Notes under the pieces: model-generated
Database searches by the model: none
Seen by the model: only the letters and a program-made list of their open reading frames with translations
What the model was told of the DNA's origin: nothing
Position numbers and translations under genes: made by a program
Part shown: positions 1 to 12,200 of the stretch, piece after piece
Layout of the letters: each line of letters begins with the position of its first letter
How positions within the stretch are numbered: the stretch's first letter is position 1
Assembly (NCBI GenBank): GCA_951640165.1
Contig: OX621250.1
Coordinates: 10,317,501 to 10,381,500, forward strand
Source: Pseudoips prasinana
Taxonomy: Eukaryota > Arthropoda > Insecta > Lepidoptera > Nolidae
DNA length: 64,000 bases
Reading direction: 5' to 3'

Positions 1-360
1 CTAAATTATCTACTTATAATAAATTTGAGTTTTAAACTGTTAAGTATGAACTAAGTAAAGATCTGTTTGGTCTTATCTTGAGGTGGGCATGGAAAATATT
101 ATTAAAGTGTGTATGACAATGCCCCTTAATAGTACTACTATTACTTTATAAGTACTATTATAACTTATTAATTTAGGCATCTCTAAGGTATACAGGATGC
201 ATGTATACTTACTATTTAAGTATAATAAAAGGTCATGTAGAATTGTTATTTCTTGTTTTGTATCAGTAAGCACAATCCCTTTTTTTGTTTGATTTAGTTT
301 ACAGTGTTTTTTTTAAATTATTAAATGTGTATTAACCAAACTAATTTTCTTTACTTTCAG
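1..360. other. Intron of the ZAD gene, nothing recognised
   Basis: AT-rich sequence upstream of the first visible exon. No earlier module exon with acceptor, donor and conserved Trp is found here. Confidence 0.5.
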
Positions 361-463
361 AGTTACAAAATTGCTAAGAAAACCAACAATAAGAATTGGA
401 AATACTTTAAATTGTTTGACAAACACTTTGGTAATACAAAAATATTGGATAAATATGAATCAT
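361..463 (+). CDS. ZAD gene exon 1 of window: third exon of a module (phase 0 in, phase 1 out)
   Basis: The exon follows a pyrimidine-rich acceptor (TTACTTTCAG) and ends at a GTAAGT donor. Its 34 codons contain the pattern [12 protein letters not shown], closely matching [12 protein letters not shown] of the exon at 11564. It is the last third of a module whose first two exons lie left of the window. The final T joins GG of the next exon to make Trp35. Confidence 0.85.
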
Positions 464-3400
464 GTAAGTTCACAATCCTATATGAATCTTATTGGGCTTG
501 GAATGGATATCAGATTTTTCTTTCAAATGTCTGTCTCAACTGATCCAACAGTATAATGTTGGATCTGTTGAATCTATCTTTTTATCGGTATCTTTGTAAA
601 TTCAATCATTAGAGTTTGTAGATCTGTCATCTGCTGCTGATTTAATAGTAACCAGGCAAAAAATGGAAAATTTTATGAAACAATGTACCATACTGGCTGT
701 TAGGTTAGTGAGCTCATTGTCCAAATTAGTTGAAAAGGAAAATATTAAAGTCAAAGTAACTTTATTCCGTAAAAATTTTACATTTATGTGGAATCGTTAG
801 TTCGTCATATTTTGTTTACCCTACTGTGCAGTGCATGACGTGGCGGCTACTGAGAAACACTGCCAGAAAACTCAGTAGGAATCCTTTTTTAAAATAAAAT
901 ATACTTAAGATTAATTACAATCATGTGTGTTGACTCAGAACAACTCCATCCCAAGCACTTTTATCACTTAAATAATCAGAAATTTTGTAATATGCCCTGC
1001 TACACAATTTGGCTATAATAATTCTTTTAAACTTATTCGTAGACAATTCTCTAATATCATTGGGAAGTTTGTTATAAAATCTTATACATTGCCCCATAAA
1101 AGAGTTACTTATTTTGTGGAGACGGGTAGTATGCAGTATGAGATTATTCTTATATCTAGTATTTACATTATGTGTATCGCTCCTTTTACAGAAGGAATCG
1201 ATATTTTTATGCACATATAGTAAGTTTTCATATATATACTGAGATGGTACAGTTAGAATGTTGACCTCTTTGAATTTTTCTCTTAAAGACACTCTCGGGC
1301 CAAGATTATAGATAGCTCTTACAGCTCTTTTTTGCAATATAAATATGGTGTTAATGTCAGCAGAGCTACCCCAGAGAAGAATTCCATAGGACATTACACT
1401 ATGAAAATAACTGAAATAAACCATTCTAGCTGTGTCAACATCAGTCAGCCGTCTAATAGTTTTCACTGCATATGCTGCAGAACTTAATTTGCCGGACAGT
1501 TTTTCTATTTGTGGGCTCCATTGTAGCTTTGAGTCAATAGTGATACCCAAGAACACAGTTGATTCAACAGGGTCCAACCTAGCTCCATTAAGTTGTACAT
1601 TCGTTGTCGCCTGTTTCACATTCGGTGTAGTGAATTTAATGACTTTAGTTTTCTTATCATTAAGCACAAGATTATTGGCATTAAACCAATGAACAACTTT
1701 AGAGATTGCTTCATTAACATCGTCAAAATTGCTTAATTGTCGGTTTATTTTGAACGTCAGGGAAGTATCATCTGCAAACAACACAATCTCATGCTTATCC
1801 CTTACGTAGTAAGGTAAGTCATTTATATAAATTAAAAACAAAAATGGGCCCAGAATTGACCCCTGTGGGACGCCCATTACCACTGGAGATCCCGGAGATA
1901 TTTTACCGTTTATTTCGACCTTCTGAATTCTAATGCCCAAGTAAGAAGTCAGAATTTCGAGAGCCTTGTTCCTAATACCGTAGTGGTGTAATTTTCTGAC
2001 CAGAGTATCATGATGAACGCAATCGAACGCTTTGGACAAATCGCAAAAGATACCTAATGCATCTTGCGAGTCTTCCCACGCCGCGAATATACTTTTTAAT
2101 AAGTTGACCCCTGCATCTATGGTTAAATATGATGCTTGTGATTTAATGTCATTAAATCTCTCTATAATATCATCATCATCATGCCAGCCAAATGACATGC
2201 ACATCTTTTGAAGGGATATGCAATTATCACCATGCTTGGCAGACAGGTTGATGATTCCAGTATGATGTTATAGTACCCAGAGAAATGCTTCTGCTCATTC
2301 TCTGGTAGTTTTAGTAGTAGTTATTTAAATCCCTGTATATAGACGGTCTTAAATATATTTTTAAATATTATATAATGGAGAGTTCCATAAGAATATGAAG
2401 TAAACTGTCCCAGAATTTTGGGACAAATGCTTCAGTAATATAAATCTATCGATAGATTGACATTGAACAAGTCCAGTTGGAAGCAAGTACAAAATAAAAC
2501 ATTCCTTACATTTTCTATATCTCTATTTATGTAACATGTTGTATATTAACAGAGATGCCACCATCCCCGCAATTCTATCATCATGAATGATCTATCCAAA
2601 GATAATTCTTTTAATTTTCTTTTTTGCAGGGAATGATGAATGGCGACTTAAGTTAATAATATGCATATCAGAGGCAAAAGATATGAAACTTGATGTTATC
2701 ACAATGTGGAGGTAATATATTTTTTTAAACAAGCGAAACCAAAGCTTTCTATTAAGACTATAATCTCCTCGACCGATTTCGGCCACGGCGACCTCTTCAA
2801 CTCCGTTCTAGCTGGCGTTGATGTGCTCGTGTGTGGTTAACACAACCGATCTTATTGATAAAAGTCTGCGCGCAGTACGGGCAAGTGAGCACACCATTGC
2901 CGTAGTTAGGACTGATAGCACAAGGTGAGCGTGCTTTTAGTTCATTGCGTCGACCATCTAGTTCCGAGCGGCGATTCTCCTCAAAGTTTTTGACTTAGGT
3001 TTTCACCAAAGACCTCCATACTGGTCGTCGAGCGGCTGTTAGCTCCAAATCTGAAGGCGTAATGTTGCAAGACTATAGTCCTATTAACAGCCGCATAACT
3101 TAATTAAATACAATATGTTATTTTAACACACTGCCTTAGAATTAATTTTTTTGTTCTTTTTTAACGGCAATCAGTCATTAGACTATGGGCCGATGGCGTG
3201 TCATTTATCATGTCGAGTGTGCTCTCCAGTGAGAGCAACTACTCATCATTGAGGCCTAGAGCTAATGTCTATCTTGTAGCTCTAGGATGTTTGGCGCTTC
3301 AGTCGTTCCACATGCTTCTGAGTTGTTAACTGCCGTGCTAATTGAAAATTATAGTACCGAAATTTCACATCAAGATGTTTTATGAATAAACTAGCTTTTG

Positions 3401-6225
3401 CCCGCGACTTCGTTCGCGTGGAATAGTGACTTCCAGCAGATTTTTGGTTTTACCCACATAGTTCCCGATCTCGCGGGATCTCTTCAAAAATGAAATGTGG
3501 AAGATATTCTAGGGAACTCTTCAAAAATCAACATAATGAGCTCTGCGTTTGAATTGAAGATATGTATACTCACTTAGGGCATTAAAGCCGTTATTGCCGA
3601 TCGAAAAAGGCGAAAATGTTATTTTTCCCTTATTTTCAAAATATTATTTTGATTTGCCATTTCAGAAAAAAATACTGTTTCTCGCTTGACAAATTTTCTA
3701 TTATTTTAGGCTTTAAAGATTATTAAAGTTTCTTACACCAAGACATTTCTGTATACCACGTTTTTAGTTTTGCCATCCTTTGCAAAAATATATAGGTCTT
3801 GTGGTTTTGACACTCTTGAGCACGCATCGTAGAGTTGTCCATGGGAGAAACGGTCTTTTTCAAGATGTACCCCCGGAACTTTAAGCGTTTGCCCTTGGGC
3901 TTTATTTATGGTTATTGCAAACGCAGTTTTCAGCGGAAACTGAACTCTTTTGAATTGGAATGGCAAATCAGTTGGAATGATGGGAATGCGGGGAATAATT
4001 ACAGTTTCGCCTTTTGCCATTCCAGTCATAATAACGGCTTTAATGACATTCCGTCCTAAATAGATTACTTGTAACCGTGTGCCGTTACATAGCCTTGGTG
4101 GATCTAGGTTTCTCATAAGCATCACAGGAACTCCAACTTTCAGCCTCAACTTGTGAGAAGGCACTCCTGATAACTCTAAGGAGTTGAGAAACTCTGTTGG
4201 GTAAGATGTCACTTTCTCGGTATCCACGACGTTATCTACTGATAGATACTCGATGACATTTCTCTCTACGTCAGACATAATTTGGTCATTTATCCGGCCT
4301 ACTATTTCATTTATTGGCGCCAATATCTCCCTTTCGCATAACCATTCCCGATTTTCGATATTAGCGCGTAAATCCGGATAGACACTATTTTTTAAATCGA
4401 TCGATCATCTATCGAGCATAGTGACAACTCGGATTATTTATCTAGCATTTTCTTTGTACTAAAAGTTTTATTATATTGATATTATTTTTTTCATACCTTT
4501 TTACTATTTATTTACTTTTTTCCGATGAATTAAAACAATAACATGAACCGAACTCGTGTAATGATCGACACCATTGCGCGATCACCAACTCGACATAATA
4601 TAGTACCTACTAATAGAATTATCTATACTCCGTTAGGGCATTTTCTTTGTACTAAAAGTTGTATTATATTATATTTTTATTATATTATTATTTTCATACC
4701 TTTTTACTATTTATTTACATTTTTCCGATGAATTTTCAGTACTGAATTGATGCCGACTCTTGACCAATAGATGGCGCTGTATGTCCGGAATAAATTTTAG
4801 TTTTTATTTTATTTTTTGTAATAAAAACTATCCTATGTCCTTTCTCAAGTTCCAAGCTATGTCTGTACCAAATTTCACACAAATCGGTTCAGTAGTTTAG
4901 GCGTGAAGCAAAGACAGACAGACAGAAAGACAGACAGAGTTACTTTCGCATTTATAATATTAGTTTGGATTTGGATGAAAGATGGTTCTATGTTTTATGG
5001 TTCTATAATGTATCTGCGCGGGACATATGATAGTATGCAAACACAGGTGCACATTCTATTCCCTCACTTTCAAAATCCAATGGGACAGCTAGCTGGCACG
5101 ACTGGCAATAGTTCAGGTACAGGACTGACTGCTTTACGTGCACTCCGGGGCACGGGGGAGTAACACCGCCAACGTCCAGACTGGGCTGATACTGAGAGAT
5201 TTTTTTAGCAGAACAATATCAATATTACTTTTATAGTCCCGACCCCGAATTTGAACCCAGGACCTCACTGTCTGCCATTGAACACGCTACCGCTAGACCA
5301 ACGAGGCAGTTAAACAGTAATTATTACATAAAGACTTATGGCAGGACTTATGGGAGGGAGGTGGTCTGTTTAGTTGACACCATTTGGACATAGAAGGCGT
5401 CACTAAAATTAACATCATTGTCTATGGTTTTACTTTTTATTTGTTTAGGACTGTAGAAAGAGCGCTGAGGTGCCAGGACTTGCCAACCGACTGTTGTATT
5501 CGAGATATAAAAGGCTTGTGGCACCACATGAAGATGACTTTTGCCGTAAGTTCTAATTTGATTTTATTTGCACGTTAGCGTAATGTTGTTTTACATTAAT
5601 GGACAAAATGTCTTCGTCTTTCATACTCACATCGTGACCCGACATCATTACAGATGCAAACACACAACATTGCATTCTCTCACAAAAATAGTATAACTAC
5701 AGTTCCTTAAAGTGATAAGAGAATTACACATAAATAGATTAGAAGATACAATTTAAAAGATGGTTACTTAATAAAAGATTTTTAGGGTATATTTTTAAAT
5801 GAAATCTGTCAAATTTCCCCAATCGAGAGTGAACATTATGCTTTTGTGATAAAGTTTAAAATCTATAAAAGAAATTCGACAGGTAGCTGGATGTGCTGGC
5901 GTCTGTACATTAAAGAACTTACTACCAATAATTTATATTTAACAATTAACTAATTTTCATAGCAAATATACTGATTGCTCATCTAATTTACTCAGGCGTT
6001 ACTGAAAATGTATGTCGCTACTAGAAAAGTAGGTAGGTAGTAGAGCTTAACGAGCGTGGCGCGGTCGCGGCTGGCGAGTGCCAGAAACAAATTTTATTTC
6101 ATAAACAATCTACTTTAAAACAAGTACGTCATGAACCTAATATAGACGGAACCATTTAGGCAAGATGTAGTATAAAAATATATCTAAAAAAGTTTTAATA
6201 ATTAAACCTAGAAATAATCTCTTTG

Positions 6226-6271
<46 letters not shown>

Positions 6272-9200
6272 TCACACACGCGCACACACATACACACACA
6301 TAAACGCACTTACACACACAGATATTTATGCTCTGATTAATAAATTAGTTAAGGTTAAACTTTGTCCAGTGTCTGGAGAGGCTGGTAATCTGTCATACAG
6401 GTCTCCTTGTACGGATACCAGTCTCTCACATAGATAGATTATTGAACTGATGTATTAATTAGAATAATATGTACCTACTCTGTAATCTGTGTGAGAGAAC
6501 AATAAATAAATTATTATTATTATTATTATAATCTCTTTGAAAATAACTTACTACAAGCAAGCTAAGTAACTAAATTATTACTATTCTAAACTAGCTGTGC
6601 CCCGCGGTTTTACCCGCGTTAAAATGTATAAATTATAGCTTATGTGTTAATCCAGGGTGTCGGCTAACTCCATACCAAATTTTATTAAAATCGTTCCAGC
6701 AATTTAGACGTGAAATAGTTACAAAAATACACACTCACAAACTTTTGCCTTTATAATATTTGCGTGAATAAATGTTATTTCTATATGTTTTCATACAATC
6801 CTTGTACCTAAATATCTTTATGTACCTAGAAATAATTATGGATACTTAACTATATTACTATAAATATGTTCTAACTATGTACAAGTCTATGTGAATGAAA
6901 GCCTTATTATATTTTATTTAAGGTAGTTTTCTTACTAAAGCGATTTTGTAACTTATACCTTTTCTTGTAGAGAAAACATCGTTTAAGAATGAGGAAAGGT
7001 AGCGAACTCAGTGACTGGCCCCTCTACGATACAATGTTATCCTACTACAAGAATTTCGAAGCAGAATACTTGGCAAACTTAGAAAGTCCGCCTTCCTACC
7101 TTGTCGTCCAACATCCGAAGAATGCCATGCATTTGAAGAGCGAACGCAATCATGTTGACGATAATGACAACGAAAATGTAAATGAGAATGAGTTTAATTG
7201 TGAGTGTATGAGTTTTATTATGTAAATTGTCTTTTAAACTAAATATATTTAGTATTTTAAAGCCATTCGTAATAACCATAATATTCACAAATCAAGTGTC
7301 TAGGGATCAAGAAACTTTTAAGTATAAAAAATATCCAATTTATATTTAACAAATCGACGTCTTCCAGACTGGCTGCAAAGTAAAAACTTTGCATTAAACT
7401 ACGTATAGTATTTTAAAGCTTAGTAGTGACAATCATTAATATAAACATGACTGCAAGCGTGTGCGTGTGGCGCAGCGGCTAAGGCAGTCGCCTCGCTGCT
7501 TCGTGTCGCGGGTTCGAGTCTACTATTTGTGTGACCCATAAATAGTTGTTCTGAGTCTGGGTGTAATTTGTGTCCGTCTAATATATGTTTGTAAAGCGAC
7601 ACAGGGATTCAATCCCTAGTGCGGGCGTTGTCTTAGAAAAACACATCAAAAGTATCTAGGAATTACGGAACTTTTTAAATATAAAAAAAAAACTTGAGTG
7701 GTGTCAAGGGACACCCGGATGGAACGAAGTTATTTCTTATTATTTATTGTGTACAAAAAACCTGTATACACTCAACAAAAATTATCGTCGCGACACCACA
7801 CTGTTAAATGCGAAATAGAAATGAAAATATCTGGCTTGCTTTCTATAAGAGAGAGAGAGAGAGACAGAGAACATGCGCACGCCGCGCAGCTGCAAACAGT
7901 GTCGTGACAACTTTTCGTAAGATTTTTTCCGTCTAGCCCCCTTTCACAACGCGCGATAAGGAACTTCGTTCCAATATTCTATTAATTTTTACCACATGTT
8001 GTACATCTTCCAGATTGGCTTCTTACTTTTACTTCTAGTTTCGGCCTTTTTTTCCATTCAATTGACGACATTAACTTAGGTTATTTTCCTACAATTTTCA
8101 ATGTTTTGTGTAAAATATTGGACAAGTAATTAACTACAACATAGGAATTAAAGTAAGACTAGAAGACTAGATTTGGTCAATTTGAGTTGGATAATGTTTT
8201 ATAGTTAAAAATGTATTTGATCTCTCGACAGTTTTGATGTGTGTATATTTTTGTGATTGCAGTGTTTTACCAATTTGAATTGTGAACATTAATTACCACC
8301 AATTAACCCTCTATGGTGGTAGCTAAGCATATCTTTGAATTCTACAAAAACGTGTGGTAGTTTTCATTGACTTGTTAGACTTTTATTTACAAAAGAAAAG
8401 TTGTGGTATGGTATTTATTAAGTTTAATTTTGCAGGGTCCAAAGATATAACGGAAACATTTATACAGATCAGGTTACAGAATGATTGGATGTTTAGACAA
8501 AAGAAATCGTCATGGAAGTAAGTATGATGGATTTATATTTATATTATTTGGTACGGGACTATAGTTGCAATGATTGTTGATAGCCTCGTTGGTCTAGTGG
8601 TAGCGTGTTCAACCGCAAATAAGGAGGTCCTAGGTTTCCGGGTCGGGCCAAAAGAAATTGGGATCAGTCCGAAATCTGAGAGTTGGCGGTATTATACTCC
8701 CATGGCTCGGAGAGCACGTAAAGCCGTTCCTGTACATGACCTCTTTCCGGTCGTGTCGCTAGTCGTCCCATCGGAACATGAGGCTTTATTTTAATGTGAG
8801 TAAGTGTTCCGTGCTGTCCTTCAGTCGCGCACGAACCCAATTCGAAATCGAATTCGTTTTGGGTATGATGGGGTATTACAGGCTTGAAGTGAGAAGGGAG
8901 GTCGCTCTCAGCGTTTACATATTTAAAGTGATGCGCGGCGAAATCCATTATCCGAACGTGTTGGAAGTGCTCAGGCTACGTCCCGGATGAGTTCAGGCGC
9001 GGCGGCGGCCGGAGCTGCTGGCCGTGCCGCGCGCGGACCTGCCTGCTGCGCGGGCGCTCAATACGTTGGCTCACAGCATTGATATCTTTTCGTGCACACT
9101 GAACGAATTCACACAGGCCGCTTATTGTGCAATTTGTATAGTTTAAGTTTTTATTATTGAGTTACCATTTTTGTATTTAATTATATCTACTATATAAAAA

Positions 9201-12200
9201 TAAGTCGGGTTTTCCTTCCTGACGCTATAAATCCAGAACGCACGAACCGATTTCCACGGTTTTGCATTCGTTGGAAAGGTCTCGGGCTCCGTGAGGTTTA
9301 TGGCAAAGAAAATTTATAAAATTTAACGCGGGTAACACCGCGGGGCACAGCTAGTATACTATATAATTAAGTATATAGGCTATTGAATTAGGTATTAAGT
9401 TCCTGTAATTGATAGTTTATGTGTGTTTAAATAAATAAAATAAATATATAAATGAGAGTGATGGAACAAAAATTGCCCTTGTGTTTGCGCACACACTTGT
9501 GCACTATAATATGTCCCGCGCAGATGGCTACTCTCCATTGAGACTGGCCGCACATTATTATTTATTATGATTGCAAATTCATCCGGGGTATTTTTCGTGC
9601 CGCACCACCGAAAGCACCTCTTTATAAAACAAACAATTTAACATTCTTTTTAAAATAATTGCAGTGGTAGTTATAACCCCGGCAGACCTTGGCCTGCTCT
9701 GAAAATAGAATAAGAACCTAGAATTGTATCGCATCACCATCTATCCGGGGCTCTACCGGCTAAGTCACCGAACATAGATTTCTTAAATAGCGTTCAAATA
9801 AATAAAGGTTAAAAATGACTTAATCAATCTTTATATCGGCTTCAACGTTGACAATCGATTCCGGACCATTTATGACGTCACATGTGCTCATGGAAGCCGA
9901 TTTAACTATTGATTAAGTCATTTTTAAACTTTATTTATTTGAATGCCATTCACGAAAACGGTGTTCGGCAACTTAGCCGATAGAGCCCCTGGTCCAAATA
10001 TAAATCCAAACCGACCAAAAAAATCATCAAAATGGGGTTGAAAATCTTAGAACCCTATTGTAGCGCCACCTACCATATATGTGTAGTCCTTTTTTTTTAT
10101 TTTTTTGACAAGTCAGGGGGAATGCCTACGCATGCCACCCGCAAAGTGTCTGCGGGTGGGTATGTCGGACTCGCTCCGACTAAACCTAACCTGCCGTGAA
10201 GTATTGTGTTTAAGTTCATCCTCGGCGCTTATATGAAGATTATTTTAAATAAATATAAACTATTTACATTTCTTGAGATATTGTGGACTTCACGTGTGGC
10301 GCAACGGCAAAGACAGACGCCTCGCCGCTTCGTGTCGCGGGTTCGAGTCCAACGCCGGACAACTATTTGTGTGGCCCATAAATAGTTGTTCTGAGTCTGG
10401 ATGTCATTTGTGTCTGTCTATTAAATGTTTTTATAGTAACCCGCGACACAGGGATTGGATTCCCTAGGGCAGGCGTTGTCTTTAAAAATATGTATCCTTA
10501 TGAAGCCATTGATATCAATCTAACTAGTCCAGTGTAAAACCATTGCGTCTTTACGCAATATCCAAATTTATTTCTTTCGCTTCTCTTAAGAACGTGCGAG
10601 ATAGTTATTTCAGAACATGCACAACTTCACTTACCGCTCTTGCTGCGAAAAGCAAATATACCCTCAAAATGAGGATAAATTAAAGAATAAAATTACATAG
10701 TTAAACCTTTAATACCGCAGTATTATATTTTCTCCAACAGTATTTTATTTGTGTAATTAATTACTAATACATAATAATGTTATTTTTTTCTATAGTGACT
10801 TACACAAAATCATGTTAGAAGAGTATGGTTTCCCGAAAACGTTGACCTCGAGAGAACTTGGTAGAAAATGGGCTTCCACTTATGCAGTAAGTTTGTCAAG
10901 ACCATTATTTATATAACTATCCTGATGATTACCCTCACGTTACTAAACACCCCGAGTCGAGGTTTGAAACCCAAAGGCGGTGCCCTTTCGTACGATTATG
11001 GAATCCCTCTCATCACTGCTATCTGAAAAATACTATTTTTCCGTACAAGAATTACTAGCTGACAAGCAAATGTAAATATACGTATCCATGTTTCTTTTAT
11101 TGCAAAACTGAGGTGACGGTGGGCAGGGCACATAGCTCGTAGAACCGACGGCCGTTGGGGCAGGAAGGTTCTCGAGTGGCGACCACGAACCGGAAGACGC
11201 AGCGTGGGCAGGCCCCCTACAAGATGGACCGATAATCTTGTGCGGGTCGCTGGAAACTGCTGGATGTGAATAGCGCAAGACCGGCAATTGTGGAGATCTT
11301 TGGGGGAGGCCTTTGTCCAGCGTCTTTCGGCTGATATGATGGCTTTTATTATAAAAAAAATTGCATGCTATATTAAGGCAGAATGTACAAGGATGCTTCA
11401 AAATGTATTTTAACAACTAATGTCTGTACCTACATTAAAAGCAAATAAAGATATTCTATTCTAAAAAAAAGAAATATAAAAATTAAATCAAGGATTTCTC
11501 ATTTATTATTACGATCTGAAGCGGCTTCTAAAATAAATTACCGATTTTGTTTCTTTCCAACAGGAATATCAAAAGTCAAAAGCGACGAACAATAAATCAT
11601 GGGTGTACCACACATTGTTTGAACTGTATTTGGGAGAATCGAGTCTCAGTCTCAACCCTCTCGTTGATTGTAAGTATGACTGCCTAAATGAAGCTGTAGA
11701 ATACAATCATTTTTTATAATCCATTGCTCTTTTGTAGAAACAAGGCAAACGTACAATAGTACAGTATATATCTTAAATGTTTTCATGACAACCGGGACCG
11801 ACGGTTGAACCTTCTTTACAAGGTATAGAGGGTCGGTCCTCAACCAACCAGATAGATCGAGATAAATATTTAGGCACAGTATTGTAAATAATTTCTTTGC
11901 AGGGCAAGAAGAATGGGTTTTCAACTTTATTAGCGCCAGAACAGATTTGGAGCCTTTGTTCAAAAGATTCCAGGATCCAAACTGTGGATGGCGGTATGTA
12001 TATACATTTACATTTTACAACCATGAATTAATTATAATTAGTATTACCAAGACCGCAGATTGAAAATTTGCACTCACAGTAAATTAGTGGCGACTTTTAA
12101 AAGTGAGCTTAATCTCTTTCTTATTTTAGAAGGAAGGAGGAATTGGAGACAGTATTAGTGTGAAATTAGAACGTTACGGGAAGTTAACGGATTATATGTA

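Noticed and set aside
1432..1692. 86-codon + strand ORF
   Set aside because: Lies antisense to the LINE copy 1 reverse transcriptase; the same antisense frame recurs at 52733-52993 in copy 2.
7455..7540. Possible tRNA gene
   Set aside because: Boxes A and B are exact but there is no acceptor stem, and the sequence is repeated with a SINE body at several places.
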